Positions 1 through 7,689 of a stretch of 64,000 nt of DNA are shown one piece after another. The stretch lies in the NCBI GenBank assembly GCA_004144175.1, contig SEFT01000015.1:39233-103232 (forward strand). Reading direction: 5' to 3'. The stretch's first letter is position 1. The number at the start of each line of letters is the position of its first letter. Made by a program: the position numbers and the translations under genes. The notes beneath the pieces were generated by a model, which searched no databases, was not told the origin of the DNA, and was given only the letters and a program-made list of their open reading frames with translations. The stretch is from Sphingobacteriales bacterium (lineage in GTDB: Bacteria; Bacteroidota; Bacteroidia; Chitinophagales; Chitinophagaceae).

Positions 1-958
1 ATAGCGGAATAGCTTTTTGCCCTGAAGCAACCATTTCGCGGTGCGCCTGTATCATCCGAGTCAAGCTTTCTATTGCTGGTCCCGCGTTATTGGTCATCGA
101 CATTGCAAACGTCCTAAAGCTGATACCGGCATTAGGCAGTTCAGTCAACATAAAGGTGAATTGCTGATTAAACCCTTGTAGTGCACTGCTGTAATTACCA
201 ACGTTCCGGCGATGGTCCCCCAACTGAGTGTGTAGTGCTTTTAGCCTATTATCCAACACGTTTGCAGCCGCCGCTGCGTCTATGAACTGCTTGCTTTCAG
301 CGCCGAACTTCGCACCTATTTCCAGGGCATCAGCTTTCAACCGCTTGTGGGTGCTTTCCAGTATAGCATAAGCGGTGCTTTTCCTGCGTATCGCTTCGAG
401 CTCCCTATTCGTCTCGCGCTCTAAGGCTGCTATCTGCCTGCCATTGGCGGCAATACTTTTATCGGTGGCCGCAATGGACTTCTTTAATTCGGCCTGAAAT
501 AATTTGTGTGCTGCAATGCGCTCTTTAAACGCTTGTGCTTCTTCCCTGGCTTGCCGCTTCGACTCGCTTGCGTTATAGGCCTTTTGCGCTTTCTTATACT
601 TGTCTGCCAGCGCTTCAAGTTCCTTCTGCTGTGCCTTCAAGTCTTTGATCAGCGTCTGTATCTCTTTGGCCTGCTCTTTATCGGATTTCGTTTTGATTTG
701 TGCGTGGGTAGCGGTTTGCCCGTACGATCGGCCTAACTTTTCCATCGCTACAAGCGTGGCTTGCAGCTCTTTGGTAATGTTCGCACCGTCCTTGAACGAA
801 GGGGCGCTTGTAAGTGCAGTAGATAGTTCAGTAGCGTGCTTTATAAGTGCAACTATCTTGTCGTCTGCATTGCCCAACTTCGCAGTAAGGTTGTCTATCT
901 GTTTTAGGGCTGATTCTGAGACTATCTCACTGATTAAACCCCGTTGACTATCTGACAT
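1..958 (-). CDS. Phage tail tape-measure protein, N-terminal part (cut by window edge)
   Basis: The frame is open from an ATG at 958 down to position 1, giving 319 codons with no stop. The product is rich in Ala, Lys, Gln and Glu with long heptad-like stretches around residues 60-220 (for example KEQAKEIQTLIKDLKAQQKE), so it is probably a coiled coil. Near residues 265-305 it has the string ALQGFNQQFTFMLTELPNAG followed by SMTNNAGPAIESL, an N-terminal signature I associate with tape-measure proteins of Bacteroidota prophages. These proteins set tail length and are packed in the tail tube. The start follows the preceding gene's stop by 6 bases, so it is in the same operon as the two paralogous small genes. 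The C-terminal part lies outside the window. Confidence 0.75.
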   Translation of the reverse strand, partial: MSDSQRGLISEIVSESALKQIDNLTAKLGNADDKIVALIKHATELSTALTSAPSFKDGANITKELQATLVAMEKLGRSYGQTATHAQIKTKSDKEQAKEIQTLIKDLKAQQKELEALADKYKKAQKAYNASESKRQAREEAQAFKERIAAHKLFQAELKKSIAATDKSIAANGRQIAALERETNRELEAIRRKSTAYAILESTHKRLKADALEIGAKFGAESKQFIDAAAAANVLDNRLKALHTQLGDHRRNVGNYSSALQGFNQQFTFMLTELPNAGISFRTFAMSMTNNAGPAIESLTRMIQAHREMVASGQKAIPL

Positions 959-964
959 AGATTT

Positions 965-1447
965 TTACTTTTTAATGGTGTTGATTAGAATAATATCGCC
1001 CGTACCGGGATGAAAGGCCGGGCTATTAAGCGGCGGCGGTTTTACTTGCATCCGTAAAATGAGAGTTGTAACAGCGTTGATACAGTTGAAGCATACAGCT
1101 TCTTCTTTTTCCAGGTTCATTTGTTCCGCGTTTATTTCGGGTATATAGTCGTCTATCGAGTCCCTACGATCTAATAGCTGATAGGTTAGGGTGATCTTTA
1201 ACCGCCGTTCCATTGCCAGCATCCTGCGGCGCTGCTCATCGTTTACCGCCAGCCGTTGCGGGCTTCTCATTGATAAGTCGATAGGAAAAATAGCCCTTAC
1301 AGCTTTGCCATACTTCTCAGATAGAAGCGTGTTTCGGGGTGTGAAGTCGCTAATGCTGGCTGTAACAAGCGGCACCTGTTTTGCAACAGATTCGCGCGGC
1401 TGCACCCCTTGCCAAAGAACAGTTATAGTTAATTCTACTGATATCAT
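965..1447 (-). CDS. Unknown phage protein, paralog of the upstream gene
   Basis: This 160-residue soluble protein has no signal peptide and no recognised domain. It aligns along most of its length with the product of the gene just upstream (1444-1965): both begin MI-x2-E-x2-IT, share a KYxxAVRA segment near residue 45, a RRLKI.LT segment near residue 85, DSID, and an EEAVC..x-NAV segment near residue 120. The ATG overlaps the upstream stop as ATGA, so translation is probably coupled. Position directly before a tape-measure gene is where tail-tube, chaperone or assembly proteins often sit, but nothing in the sequence assigns a function. Confidence 0.7.
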   Translation of the reverse strand: MISVELTITVLWQGVQPRESVAKQVPLVTASISDFTPRNTLLSEKYGKAVRAIFPIDLSMRSPQRLAVNDEQRRRMLAMERRLKITLTYQLLDRRDSIDDYIPEINAEQMNLEKEEAVCFNCINAVTTLILRMQVKPPPLNSPAFHPGTGDIILINTIKK

Positions 1448-1965
1448 TTTACGGTCATTGCGTTCATTGAATTGATCAGCCTAATATTGTTGTTGATAAT
1501 TACACTGTTGCCGGCCGCAGCTTGCTTGATTGGTGCGGACGTTGGTTTAATACGTGCCGATTGAGGAATTGCAGCAGCAACGGCATTCACGTAGTTTTGA
1601 CAAACAGCCTGTTCATGCGCTAGATTCAAGTGTGTGGCCGCAATTTCCGGCACGAGTTCATCGATTGAATCATCAAGGCTTTCGACCTGCCATGTAAGCA
1701 CTATTTTAAGTCTGCGCAACGTGGCTGTTCGTTTAGCTCTTTCTTCTTCTGATAGTTCACCATTAGGGACTTCAAATGAAAAAGGTTTGCAGGGTGTTGT
1801 CGGTGTTACAGCCCTGACAGCGGCGGCGTATTTACCCCCTCGCTTAAAATTGGAAGCGGTCAAATCGGTATGCCCCTCGCCGAATAGCGGTGCAAAATCC
1901 TGAATGCTATCGCCGGGTTCCATTCCCCGCCAAGTCAGAGTAATACGGTATTCAAGCTGTATCAT
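1444..1965 (-). CDS. Unknown phage protein, first of a tandem paralog pair
   Basis: This 173-residue protein is homologous to its downstream neighbour, with matching blocks KYAAAVRA, RRLKIVLTW, DSIDELVPEI and EQAVCQNYVNAV. Its C-terminal 40 residues are Ala/Asn-rich and diverge from the partner. No known domain is recognised. The start codon lies 25 bases downstream of a predicted three-way-junction hairpin structure (1991-2061), so the leader of this transcript may be structured. Role unknown; it is probably a tail or head-tail component given the tape-measure gene two positions downstream. Confidence 0.7.
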   Translation of the reverse strand: MIQLEYRITLTWRGMEPGDSIQDFAPLFGEGHTDLTASNFKRGGKYAAAVRAVTPTTPCKPFSFEVPNGELSEEERAKRTATLRRLKIVLTWQVESLDDSIDELVPEIAATHLNLAHEQAVCQNYVNAVAAAIPQSARIKPTSAPIKQAAAGNSVIINNNIRLINSMNAMTVK

Positions 1966-1990
1966 ATTGCAAGTTTTACTTATTATTTAT

Positions 1991-2061
1991 CGGCAAGGTG
2001 GGAACCAGAACGCCCCCGCAATCCTGGTTCCTCTTAGTGGTCACACACCACCCGCTTGCCG
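1991..2061. other. Candidate structured element: 71-nt three-way junction
   Basis: Three perfectly paired stems nest as a Y: P1 CGGCAAG (1991-1997) with CTTGCCG (2055-2061); P2 GGAACCAG (2001-2008) with CTGGTTCC (2024-2031), closing a 15-nt C-rich loop; P3 GTGGT (2037-2041) with ACCAC (2047-2051). On the minus strand it would form the 5' leader of the 173-residue phage protein gene. It is not a canonical tRNA, because the arm sizes and order do not fit. It could be an RNA regulatory structure or a complex protein-binding DNA site; the sequence alone does not decide. The rest of the 1966-2259 gap shows no gene. Confidence 0.5.
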
Positions 2062-2185
2062 GTTATTTTTATCATCTGACACACAAAAAGTGCGTTTTCT
2101 ATCTACTATTAGCAATTAGGGCGTTTAGGTAGTACAAAGGGCTATATTTCCACCTATTTACCTATTTGAGTTTTCAATCAAAATA

Positions 2186-2357
2186 TTGTTGTCATTGTTG
2201 TCAGAACCACCTTAAGCCCTTTGTACATATAGCTTTCAGGCTGACAACAACGAAAGTTTTTATTGTGTTCTATTGTTGCTTTGTTGTCGGTTGCTTTTTT
2301 GGGGTTTGTTGTCAGAAACTGCATTGTTGTCGGTAAAAATCTGGTCATTGTTGTCAG
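2186..2357. repeat. Iteron-like TTGTTGTC(A/G)G repeat cluster
   Basis: Direct copies begin at 2186, 2195, 2281, 2306, 2324 and 2348 (TTGTTGTCAG, TTGTTGTCGG or the 9-base core), and one inverted copy CTGACAACAA lies at 2241-2250. The cluster spans the last codons of the primase gene and continues past its stop at 2260. Inside the gene the copies fall in more than one reading frame: RQQ is encoded at 2281 but SDNK at 2306. That means the DNA word, rather than a peptide repeat, is what is repeated. It could be binding sites for a replication or regulatory protein. Confidence 0.55.
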
Positions 2358-4830
2358 ACTTTTGGACCTGTACAAGCTGTCCTTTTGGCCTTACATATAC
2401 TCTTTGCCTACCGTGTTCCGACACGTATCGGGGATTTTTCTGCTGCTTCCAGCCAAGCTGCTGAAGTATGGTGTGTACATGCTTGGTATTGGCCTTGCTC
2501 ATCGGTTGCCGGTCTTGCAGCATTTCACGCCATATTTCAGAAACTGATACTACGTTACGTTGATGGGTGCCGTGTTCCTGAACAGTCAAAAAGGTAGATG
2601 TGCCGCCCCTGTACCATCCTTGCCTATCTTCTACTTTGATGTTGCGCCATGTTTCAGGATCCGGTAAAAGCGTATCAAGGTATTGCTGTATTTCGCCGGT
2701 CCTATCATCCCATTCAGCATGTTCTTGTTGTTCCGCTGCTGCTAGTTCTTCTATTTCGGGCGAAAGGTGTAGCGGTTCATTGTGTTTGTACAAATACAAA
2801 GCTTCAGCCCATACTTGCCCTATTTCATCTTCTGTAAGGTCTGTAAAGACACTTTTAATCGGTGGCTGTACTTTGGTATCAACAGGCCAAAAGCGGCGGT
2901 TTCCCGTAACGTCCTGTAAAAATTCCCTGTTGTTAGTTGTGCCGAAGAAAACGCATTGCCGTGGAAAGTATTCAAGCCGACGACCGTAAGACATTCTAAA
3001 GCGGTCTTCTTGCTTTGAAAGGAAACTTTTCGCAGACTCAACTTCAGTTTTGCGAAGGCCTGCCAGCTCACCAATTTCAACCAGCCAAGCACCTTGTATT
3101 TGTTCAGGTGCCTCTTTCCCATTCTTCAGCATGTGAAAGTTGAAGCTATCGCTGAACCATTGCCGGCCTAGCCTGTTCAGTATTGTGCTTTTACCTATCC
3201 CCTGTTCGCCTACAAGTACAAGCATGTTATCAAACTTGCACCCCGGACGAAATACACGCGCAACAGCAGCAACAATAGCTTTGCGCGTTACGTGCCTGGT
3301 ATATTCAGTATCTTTTGCACCCAGGTAATCTATTAGCAGCGTGTCAATCCTTTCTTGTTGATCCCAAACGAGGGAATTAAGATAATCGCGTACGGCATGA
3401 AAGCTATTACGCTGATACACCACCTGTAAAGCGTCTTCTATCAAAGCAGATGTAACTACAATAGAATGCCATAATTTGAGGCGGTATTTCAGGTTAGCTA
3501 TATCTGAATCCTTAATGTAAGTATCTACTGAATCGTTGCGCCAAGGCAAGCGCCCTATTATCAATTCACGACCGGAAAATATATCTTTCTTAAAACGGCC
3601 CTTCAGTCTTGTATCATTTTCCAGTATGTTAACCAGGTTATCTATTGTAGCGTATGGTATGCCTTGCCTGTTGACTTCTAGCTTTTCACTTTTCCATTCG
3701 CTGTTATCTTCTTCGGCCTCTTCATCATCAGCCGGGAATTCGTCTGCAAAATCATCTTTTAGTTGTGCTTCGCGTTCTGAAAACATTACCCGCTTTACAT
3801 CCTTGTCACTGGTTGCAAAATCCTGCATAGCGATAAAGGAGGGCCGTTTGTTGGCAGGTGTCGAAGCGCTTGTATTATCGTCCTTATTCCCGAACTTATG
3901 AATGCGTACCAGGTCGAAGGCATTGCATAGTTTATTACTGGTCGGGTCTGTACCGTGATGGCTGAATGCAAATTTATCTTCATAGATAACCAAGCCTCCC
4001 GCCGTGCTGCCTTCGATATACGTATAGCGCCCTTCCATATCACAAGGCGCGTACACATCAAAAAGAAACTTTTCAATTGCTTCTTGAATTGTATAAGCCC
4101 GACAAAAGGCACCTATTACCCCGGTCTTTTCTAGCGGGTCGCCCTGTTTCTTTATAGCATTTTGAATTACGGCGCTGAATTGTTCGCTAACAGGCCATTC
4201 ACTTGAATCGCGCCAATCATGGTATGTGCTTAAAACCTGATCAGCAGACAGCCAAGGCCCGTCCTGGTGCTTGAAGTAATAGTCTACGTCTTTTGGCGTA
4301 GACGGCCAATACATCAGGCGTTCCGGTTGGAAGCCTGTATTGTCGAACTGCTCAATGCCCAGATCGCCAGCAATACGCCGGGCTATAGCTACATATTCAT
4401 CAGCATATACTTCACGGTCAAGCGGCATAACAAGGCGAAGCCGTGGCTTAGCCTCGGTATGCTTATGGGTTGAATACATAGCTGCAGCATAGCCATATAT
4501 TAGCTCAAACATTCCCCATATATCCGGTTCTGCAAAATCAAGATCGAGCGTAACAAGCTGCCTATGCGCAACATGGTCTTTTTTCCGCTTACCGTTCTGC
4601 AAATATCCCCCGACAAAGCCGCCTATGTCCTTTATTTCGTCTTGCCTGCTTTTTGGTGCTGCTAGATATTCCCGAATTGTTTCGGGCGTTTTATGCGTCT
4701 GTTGCAGCCTGATAAAAAGATCAGATAGTAGCATTTGCTTGTTCTGCCAATTCTTTTCATGCCTGTTTTTACCTATGGCAATATCAAAAAGTCCGTCGTG
4801 CTTTAGTATTATCGGGGGTCGTTCATTCAT
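2260..4830 (-). CDS. VirE/VapE-type phage primase-helicase
   Basis: This 856-residue protein probably starts replication of the element. Residues about 85-180 look like the BT4734/VirE N-terminal primase-like domain, with LDLDF at 94-98 and KPRLRLVMPL at 128-137. Residues about 480-740 match the VirE-family SF3-like ATPase: Walker A GEQGIGKST at 541-549, a Walker B-like AWLVEIGE near 581, and FFGTTNNREFLQDVTGNRRF near 628. An acidic linker (DEEAEEDNSE) lies around 370. The C-terminus is Asn/Gln-rich where the DNA repeat cluster lies. The frame is open further upstream to 4959, but that would overlap the HTH gene by 89 bases, so I chose the ATG at 4830. Confidence 0.85.
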   Translation of the reverse strand: MNERPPIILKHDGLFDIAIGKNRHEKNWQNKQMLLSDLFIRLQQTHKTPETIREYLAAPKSRQDEIKDIGGFVGGYLQNGKRKKDHVAHRQLVTLDLDFAEPDIWGMFELIYGYAAAMYSTHKHTEAKPRLRLVMPLDREVYADEYVAIARRIAGDLGIEQFDNTGFQPERLMYWPSTPKDVDYYFKHQDGPWLSADQVLSTYHDWRDSSEWPVSEQFSAVIQNAIKKQGDPLEKTGVIGAFCRAYTIQEAIEKFLFDVYAPCDMEGRYTYIEGSTAGGLVIYEDKFAFSHHGTDPTSNKLCNAFDLVRIHKFGNKDDNTSASTPANKRPSFIAMQDFATSDKDVKRVMFSEREAQLKDDFADEFPADDEEAEEDNSEWKSEKLEVNRQGIPYATIDNLVNILENDTRLKGRFKKDIFSGRELIIGRLPWRNDSVDTYIKDSDIANLKYRLKLWHSIVVTSALIEDALQVVYQRNSFHAVRDYLNSLVWDQQERIDTLLIDYLGAKDTEYTRHVTRKAIVAAVARVFRPGCKFDNMLVLVGEQGIGKSTILNRLGRQWFSDSFNFHMLKNGKEAPEQIQGAWLVEIGELAGLRKTEVESAKSFLSKQEDRFRMSYGRRLEYFPRQCVFFGTTNNREFLQDVTGNRRFWPVDTKVQPPIKSVFTDLTEDEIGQVWAEALYLYKHNEPLHLSPEIEELAAAEQQEHAEWDDRTGEIQQYLDTLLPDPETWRNIKVEDRQGWYRGGTSTFLTVQEHGTHQRNVVSVSEIWREMLQDRQPMSKANTKHVHTILQQLGWKQQKNPRYVSEHGRQRVYVRPKGQLVQVQKSDNNDQIFTDNNAVSDNKPQKSNRQQSNNRTQ

Positions 4831-4870
4831 GCGGCGCGTGTGTGAGAAGTAAGAATGCGAAGTATACAGC

Positions 4871-5170
4871 TTAGGATGCCGCTTTAATAGTTCGTAGTGC
4901 CTCGTCAAGATCGCTACGCTTGAAATACACACGACCGCCTGTACGATGTGCCTTAACACGCCCCTCGCTTACCCAAGTCGAAAGAGTAGGCAATGAAATA
5001 TTGAAGAAATCAGCAGCTTGTTTTCGCGTCAACGGTTTATCATCAAAAGCCGTTTGTTCCTGTTGGTGGGAACTTGGTAGGAATTGCTGAAGCTGCTCTT
5101 TTACGATATCAGCCAGCATCGTTCGCATGTCCGTTAAAGGGATTGGACTTAATACTATATCGTTGCCCAT
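4871..5170 (-). CDS. Excisionase-type helix-turn-helix DNA-binding protein
   Basis: This 99-residue protein has a MerR/excisionase-like winged helix in its C-terminal half. LTRKQAADFFNISLPTLSTW is the helix-turn-helix, and GRVKAHRTGGRVYFKRSDLD is the wing and following helix. The N-terminal 45 residues are Gln-rich and probably helical. Such proteins act as recombination directionality factors or as regulators of integrase and primase genes. It lies 40 bases upstream of the primase gene in the same direction, and two copies of a 16-bp palindrome sit 59-128 bases upstream of its start, so it is a plausible ligand for those sites. Confidence 0.8.
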   Translation of the reverse strand: MGNDIVLSPIPLTDMRTMLADIVKEQLQQFLPSSHQQEQTAFDDKPLTRKQAADFFNISLPTLSTWVSEGRVKAHRTGGRVYFKRSDLDEALRTIKAAS

Positions 5171-5228
5171 TTCGTACTAACTTTTATTTAGTTAGCACAA
5201 ATGTGATACATCAGTTTTGTGGGGGATA

Positions 5229-5244
5229 TTGTGGGTTCCCACAA
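5229..5244. promoter_or_regulatory. Operator-like palindrome, copy 1
   Basis: TTGTGGGTTCCCACAA is a perfect inverted repeat of 7-base arms around TT, lying upstream of the excisionase-type gene. It is followed by TTATTTA. Its centre is 54 bp from that of an identical second copy, about five helical turns, so both may face the same side of the DNA. Confidence 0.6.
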
Positions 5245-5282
5245 TTATTTACAGCATTTTGCTATTTCCGACTTTTGCGAGG

Positions 5283-5298
5283 TTGTGGGTTCCCACAA
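5283..5298. promoter_or_regulatory. Operator-like palindrome, copy 2
   Basis: This second identical copy of TTGTGGGTTCCCACAA is followed by CTATTTA, so similarity extends about 7 bases beyond the palindrome. It abuts the stop codon of the 289-residue gene (5299). The arms are too short and there is no T-tract, so it is unlikely to be a terminator. It is a candidate binding site for the HTH protein or an integrase accessory site. Confidence 0.6.
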
Positions 5299-6168
5299 CT
5301 ATTTATCGTCTTTTGTCAGTTCTTCTTTTAATTTTTGGATTAAGTTTTTCATTTGCTTCTTATCAATCAGTTCCAGCGCTTCAATGACTTCCGCAAGTAC
5401 CGGCTTAGTTCTGATCTTGTGATTTCCTTTTACCTCAATACCGTTCGGCAAATACGTCGCGGCTGATCTGACAGAGTCTTCATTATAGCCGAATGACATT
5501 TCAAAGAACCTTGCTAGGCCGCTTTTATTTTGATTAAGGTTTTCCAGAAGTATGTTTAACGCTCCTAATTCATGAAGTATCAGCAATGTTGCGCTTTGAC
5601 TAATTTTTCCTACACTTTTATCTTCCAGCCGCGGCGTACTGATATTATACACATGCTTCAATTTGTCTATCTCATCAACTGTTATACCCCACTCGCTGCA
5701 TACACGTTCAAAGTCTATACTGAACTGATAACATACCCTGAATATGGCGGCAAGGCCATCAGAGCGCCAACTCATATATTTTAGCGCATTGTTATCAGTT
5801 ATTTTAGCACCATGTTCTTCGTCAATTACATAAACGTATTCGCTTTCACGAATAAGGCGGTCATAGTTGTCATCTGAAAAAATATTCCCTTCTCGGTTCC
5901 ATAAATCCGTACTAAAAGAGTGTAATACTTCGCGGATATAAGCTAATTGATGTGCCTGGGTAGGCAAGATGTATAAATTATCTTTTAGTTCTATTGAAAA
6001 CGCATCCCAATCACTAATACCTTTTTCATCGCCCCAAAAATCAAAATATGCTCCTACCCGCCCATGCTCCGGGTTTGATGGGTCACGCAAAGCAGCAAAT
6101 TCACCTTGCTTACAAAGAGTATTTACAGTGATTATTTGTTTTAGAATATCTCTTTTTAGTGTTATCAT
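5299..6168 (-). CDS. Unknown protein coupled to the integrase gene
   Basis: This 289-residue soluble protein has no signal peptide or membrane segment, and I do not recognise a family. Its start overlaps the integrase stop as ATGA (6165-6168), so the two are probably translated together. The N-terminal two thirds are rich in aromatic and acidic residues (for example AYFDFWGDEKGISDWDAF). The last 70 residues are helical, with NLNQNKSGLARFFEMSFGYN and a basic/Leu-rich tail. Genes in this position in integrative elements often encode recombination accessory or regulatory proteins, but that is only context. Codon use matches the rest of the element. Confidence 0.65.
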   Translation of the reverse strand: MITLKRDILKQIITVNTLCKQGEFAALRDPSNPEHGRVGAYFDFWGDEKGISDWDAFSIELKDNLYILPTQAHQLAYIREVLHSFSTDLWNREGNIFSDDNYDRLIRESEYVYVIDEEHGAKITDNNALKYMSWRSDGLAAIFRVCYQFSIDFERVCSEWGITVDEIDKLKHVYNISTPRLEDKSVGKISQSATLLILHELGALNILLENLNQNKSGLARFFEMSFGYNEDSVRSAATYLPNGIEVKGNHKIRTKPVLAEVIEALELIDKKQMKNLIQKLKEELTKDDK

Positions 6169-7460
6169 ACTGTTGGCTGTTTGCCTTCAGCGCGTTTTGC
6201 CCAAATCTCGCTAAGGTGCTTGGCATGCTCTGAAGGTGTGACTCTGATATATTTCAAAAATGCCTTTTCTGTCTTATGCCCGGTTATTGCCATTATCGTA
6301 AGTGTAGGCGTACCGGCTAAATATTCATTGGTGGCGAATGAGCGCCGGGCCGTATGGGTTGTAACAAGATCGGCTTTAATATAGCGCTCTGTTTTCTTCT
6401 TTCCGGCCTTGGTGTAGGTAACTGATACTTCTGTTTCTAAGAGATGGTCAACCTCTTTAGCAACTTCTTTTATGTAGTCGTTCATTTTCTGATTGCTCAG
6501 GCTCTTAGGCAAAGCGCCGTCGTACTTTTCCATAATTGCAGCAACTTCACTATGCACCGGGATGATAACAGGCTTTCCGGTCTTTACCTGTTGAGCTATC
6601 TCTATAAAGCCGTCTTTCACCTGCTCAGGCTTAAGGATGGAGAAGTCAGAAAAACGCAGGCCGGTATAGCAGCCAATCAAAAACAGATCCCGAACATGAT
6701 CTAAGCGGGGATTGTCTGACAAATCAACACCGTTGATAAGTTGCAGCTTGTTTTCATTTAGGTAAATACTATCTGTTTCTTCTGATATGGATAAGAACCG
6801 CTTACCCTTGTGCAGCGTATTTGTAGTAAGCTGCATTTCGTTGGCTTCGTTCATTATCAGTTTAACGGTCTGTACTTGCTTTCCTATGGTGTTTGCTGCG
6901 AACTTCAGCACCTTGGTAAGGTATTCGGTATAATCGCTGTAAAAGGACATATCTACGTCCTCAAAGCGGTATGTTCTTTTCTTGTGGTCCTGGAATGTTT
7001 CAAGCCTGCCAAGTGACTGCTTATAGAACTTTATCGTACCGGCTGATATCGGTTTGCCGGTTCGGGGGTGTAACCTGGTACCTTCTTCGGAACGTTTGAT
7101 AATGTCTTTGAAGAAGCTGACAAGGGTTACATCTGTCTTTTTTGCAATATTGGGTTTTATGATAGCGTCGAGCAGCTTTTTAAGCTCATCAGGTTCAGGC
7201 AGCAGGTTATCGTTATCATTGCTATACTTTCTGATTACGCTCTTAATTTCAGCCTTCCAGCGCGTAAGGCGGGCATTAAATTCGGGGTACTCCTTGAAAT
7301 CCTTTGTTTCCCTGGTTAGTTGCGCTTTCCGGTTCCAGTGTTTGGGGTGTATGCTATCAGGCAAGTAGTATTTACATTCCTTGCCGCCATACCATATATG
7401 CGCAAATATAGCGGTCGGTTTATCATCATTCGGCCTTTTGAGGTAGTACGAAACTTGCAT
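6165..7460 (-). CDS. Tyrosine recombinase / phage integrase
   Basis: This 431-residue site-specific recombinase has the three-part layout usual in Bacteroidota elements: an arm-binding N-terminus (residues about 1-100, SYYLKRP..AHIWYGGK), a SAM-like core-binding domain (about 105-215), and the catalytic domain (about 230-415). Catalytic residues visible are Arg269 (TGLRFSD), Lys293/296 (VKTGKP), His369-x-x-Arg372 (HTARR), His395 (GHKTE) and the nucleophile Tyr404 (LKYIRV). The frame opens at a TTG at 7517, but the ATG at 7460 gives the normal family N-terminus, so I chose it. It sits at the outer edge of the element, next to probable attachment sequences. Confidence 0.93.
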   Translation of the reverse strand: MQVSYYLKRPNDDKPTAIFAHIWYGGKECKYYLPDSIHPKHWNRKAQLTRETKDFKEYPEFNARLTRWKAEIKSVIRKYSNDNDNLLPEPDELKKLLDAIIKPNIAKKTDVTLVSFFKDIIKRSEEGTRLHPRTGKPISAGTIKFYKQSLGRLETFQDHKKRTYRFEDVDMSFYSDYTEYLTKVLKFAANTIGKQVQTVKLIMNEANEMQLTTNTLHKGKRFLSISEETDSIYLNENKLQLINGVDLSDNPRLDHVRDLFLIGCYTGLRFSDFSILKPEQVKDGFIEIAQQVKTGKPVIIPVHSEVAAIMEKYDGALPKSLSNQKMNDYIKEVAKEVDHLLETEVSVTYTKAGKKKTERYIKADLVTTHTARRSFATNEYLAGTPTLTIMAITGHKTEKAFLKYIRVTPSEHAKHLSEIWAKRAEGKQPTV

Positions 7461-7517
7461 TAAATCGGGGTCTTGATTGTTGCGGTTCAAAATTACTAAA
7501 AAAGGTCTTCGGGGCAA

Positions 7518-7689
7518 GCATTGGGGTAAGGTATTTCTTACTTTAGTCCGCTATTGTCTTAATTCAACTTTATCAGTAATCCGCGAAAATGCTTGACTAT
7601 AAAGGATTAAACCGGAAAATGAAATAAAACGAGATAAAATAGGATAAAGAGGGTTTTAGTCCAGGTCGGACTACGTTTAAAAGCTTAAA
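7518..7689. other. Probable attachment-site region beside the integrase
   Basis: This stretch has no gene. It contains three consecutive 10-bp units with ATAAAA or ATAAAG at the same place in each (7621-7630, 7631-7640, 7641-7650), then a 17-bp inverted repeat TAGTCC-aggtc-GGACTA (7657-7673). TTTAGTCC also occurs near 7542. Phased AT-rich repeats next to an integrase start are typical of arm sites, and the inverted repeat could be the core. The crossover sequence cannot be fixed without the other end of the element. Confidence 0.45.

Noticed and set aside
1991..2061. tRNA-like cloverleaf
   Set aside because: A 7-bp acceptor-like stem is present, but there are only two internal arms, with 8 bp/15-nt and 5 bp/5-nt sizes. 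No TTCRA T-loop, D-loop or CCA is seen.
2186..2357. CRISPR array
   Set aside because: Repeat units are only about 10 bp, spacing is irregular, one copy is inverted, and most copies are inside a coding gene; no cas gene is present.
2178..2375. Small minus-strand gene (65 codons) overlapping the primase 3' end
   Set aside because: It lies over the repeat cluster and the end of the primase gene in another frame, and its product is low-complexity.
4831..4959. N-terminal extension of the primase to 4959
   Set aside because: It would overlap the excisionase-type gene by 89 bases and adds no family-like sequence; ATG 4830 gives the expected start.
5283..5298. Palindrome as terminator of the 289-residue gene
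   Set aside because: Arms are only 7 bp with a 2-base centre and no T-tract, and an identical copy lies 54 bp away, so an operator is more likely.
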